A DNA stretch of 64,000 nt from a bacterium 0.1xD8-71 (GTDB lineage: Bacteria; Bacillota; Clostridia; Lachnospirales; Lachnospiraceae). A program made the translations under genes and the position numbers. The stretch is taken from contig RAYR01000013.1 of NCBI GenBank assembly GCA_003612405.1, positions 113,334 through 177,333 on the forward strand. Reading direction: 5' to 3'. The notes under the pieces were generated by a model, which was not told the origin of the DNA, ran no database searches, and saw only the letters and a list, made by a program, of their open reading frames with translations. Each line of letters begins with the position of its first letter. Positions within the stretch are counted from its first letter, which is position 1. This document shows, one piece after another, positions 62,744 through 64,000 of the stretch.

Positions 62744-63352
62744 CTGCGTTCCTCCTTTTGATTTTGTACATGAATCATAGCAAAATACCTGTTAGCACTC
62801 CAGCAAGTAAAGGATACATTTCTATGACAATGAAAAACATTTTCATATTTTTCTGTACAGTCTGATTGTCATGCAGAAAAAGCTGTAGACGAGAAAATAA
62901 AAAGAAGCCAAACAATCAATGCTGTTAAGAATTGACCTCTTCGACTCCAGACTCTATGGTTACCAATATTTCATTTTTACAGTACGCCGGAAAATTTTTA
63001 ATTCTGGTATCCGGCCTTACTTTGATGAAATGCTCAAATCCGCATCTGGGACACCTGCACCATCTTACGACCATATCCACTGCCCATTGTATATAATCGT
63101 GTCATTAAATTTGATTATGCACCACATCAATATTATTTTTATTAATACTTATTGCTAAACCGAATAATCAACCGGCAGGCGTAGCCTTCTCCTGCATCTC
63201 TCGGGTTTTCCCTGTCAGTACCAACGGCGTGTGGTAGCTACGAAATTTACCACCTCAATTAATTATTCGGGTAAAGCCATACTAATATACATATTATAAA
63301 TCTCTTATTCTTTTTTGTAAAGAGGCACGTTATTCCTAAGCCGTTGTGCAAA
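62744..63352. other. 609-base intergenic region with small inverted-repeat element
   Basis: No supported gene. The first part is AT-rich and holds a possible extended -10 promoter for the XRE gene (TGCTATGAT near 62774-62782, minus strand). The structured element at 63160-63270 is listed separately. No other features seen. Confidence 0.6.
63160..63270. repeat. 111-bp element with terminal inverted repeats
   Basis: The ends CCGAATAAT (63160-63168) and ATTATTCGG (63262-63270) are perfect inverted repeats. The interior is much more GC-rich than the flanks. It has at least three small stems on the minus strand (GTGGTA/TACCAC, GGG-AAAA-CCC, GCAGG/CCTGC). No target duplication is evident. It could be a MITE-like element, an IS-end remnant or a structured RNA. 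Confidence 0.55.
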
Positions 63353-63802
63353 TCACTTTTCATTTTCCCCTACTGCCGTAATAATAGAATTCTTATATTC
63401 AGGGTTATCTACGGAAGTAACCAGGCGAAGTGCAATATTGATATATTTCCCATCATCAATAATTTTTTTACAGACTAACGCTGTATTTTTCTTATCTGGA
63501 AATATATAATCTGGGTCTTTAAGGATCTCACTGAAATATTTACCGTATTTTTTATAAAAATCTCGTTCGCATCGTTGTGTTATATGTTCAATTCTTTCAT
63601 CCGTAATGATCACTTCATCTGTTACGATATCTTCCGTAACACATTTGTATATATTCTTATCTATCTTTCCTATCGTATGCACTTCTATGCCCTTCTCTTT
63701 TGTTTCTCTTAGTATATCATATCTTTCTACATTTGTAAATTTTTCCTGTGATTCGGCATCCACAGACAACACTTTCTCCCCCTCATTTACAAGCTTTACC
63801 AC
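63353..63802 (-). CDS. PBECR-type nuclease-domain protein, possibly a mobile-element remnant
   Basis: About 149 residues from a GTG at 63802 with weak initiation signals. The C-terminal ~100 residues resemble PBECR (phage Barnase-EndoU-ColicinE5/D-RelE-like) nuclease domains: VIITDERIEHITQRCERDFY, YFSEILKDPDYIFPDKKNT, DNPEYKNSIITAVGE. Such domains often end phage head or conjugative element proteins. The frame continues upstream for ~20 codons without a start, suggesting a truncated 5' end. It lies 126 bases downstream of tRNA-Asn, a common integration site. Confidence 0.6.
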   Translation of the reverse strand: MVKLVNEGEKVLSVDAESQEKFTNVERYDILRETKEKGIEVHTIGKIDKNIYKCVTEDIVTDEVIITDERIEHITQRCERDFYKKYGKYFSEILKDPDYIFPDKKNTALVCKKIIDDGKYINIALRLVTSVDNPEYKNSIITAVGENEK

Positions 63803-63887
63803 AAAACCTGAAGCAGTTATGGTCTTGCATGAGGTCTTAGATGAATATTACGAACTCTTTTTGTTTTGGGAATAAAACAATCCACAA

Positions 63888-63922
63888 CAAAAAACCTTGC
63901 AAACACCTATGTTTACAAGGTT
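63888..63922 (-). terminator. Terminator after tRNA-Asn
   Basis: A 13-bp stem with one mismatch (arms 63910-63922 and 63893-63905), four-base loop and a T tract on the minus strand, directly downstream of the tRNA-Asn gene. Confidence 0.8.
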
Positions 63923-63927
63923 TTTAG

Positions 63928-63999
63928 CTCCCCGAGTAGGGCTCGAACCTACAACCCCGCGGTTAACAGCCGCGTGCTCTACCATTGAGCTATCGAGGA
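63928..63999 (-). tRNA. tRNA-Asn (GUU)
   Basis: A 72-base tRNA with TCCTCGA/TCGGGGA acceptor (one U-G), anticodon loop CTGTTAA, T arm GGTTCGAGCCC and discriminator G. CCA is not encoded. Confidence 0.94.
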
Positions 64000-64000
64000 T

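Noticed and set aside
1..64000. CRISPR arrays or phage blocks
   Set aside because: No regularly spaced 25-40 base repeats, cas genes or structural phage genes were seen; only one possible phage-type domain occurs at the right end.

Overview
The window looks like a chromosomal segment of a motile, low-to-moderate GC Gram-positive anaerobe, most likely a Lachnospiraceae-type Clostridium. The basis is the B. subtilis-like late flagellar order flgM-flgN-flgK-flgL-fliW-csrA-hag-...-fliD-fliS, AddB-type recombination, MetNIQ, strong AGGAGG ribosome sites and four sigma-28-like promoters. No species is named because none can be proven from sequence reading alone.

Layout. 1-6.7 kb (minus strand): the 5' part of addB, a metN-metI-metQ methionine ABC operon with a repeat-rich, foldable leader, and an Rpn-type nuclease gene. 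6.9-33.6 kb (minus strand): about 27 kb of co-directional, tightly packed surface-glycan genes. In transcription order these are: a TagB/TagF-like transferase, a KdsC-like phosphatase, a radical SAM enzyme, a NeuB-like synthase, a B12-binding radical SAM enzyme, a KdsA-like synthase, a DUF4422 glycosyltransferase and a CBS/CitC-like nucleotidyltransferase. They are followed by a beta-propeller-fused TagB/TagF-like protein, a LicD-TagF fusion, methyltransferases, a HAD phosphatase, a LicC-like nucleotidyltransferase, GT32 and GT2 enzymes, a three-domain methyltransferase fusion, WecB, and a ribulose-phosphate epimerase/TarI-like/dehydrogenase trio. 33.9-40.3 kb (plus strand): an XRE regulator, a CgeB-type glycosyltransferase and four tandem GT2-TPR glycosyltransferases. 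40.4-56 kb: the flagellin gene and late flagellar genes (minus strand), interrupted by a second plus-strand glycosyltransferase operon at 45.7-49 kb. 56-64 kb: a four-gene tRNA cluster, an ECF sigma/membrane protein/ABC operon, a lipoprotein gene, a membrane-bound XRE regulator, two small inverted-repeat elements (the other is at 49 kb), a nuclease-domain remnant and tRNA-Asn.

Working model (inference). Flagellin is a short protein with a Ser/Thr-rich centre. It is probably glycosylated by the linked GT2-TPR and CgeB enzymes. The glycan is then extended with unusual parts: phosphodiester-linked groups made by LicC-, TarI-, LicD- and TagF-like enzymes, an ulosonic or nonulosonic acid (KdsA, KdsC, NeuB), and methyl groups. 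A Rossmann-type domain with a (F/Y)GAG or YGxG start is attached to seven different enzymes of the cluster. Four of the enzymes resemble the C. difficile type A flagellin-modification set. Flagellin output appears to be controlled by sigma-28, FlgM and CsrA-FliW; the hag leader carries a near-ideal CsrA hairpin plus a second site over the ribosome-binding site.
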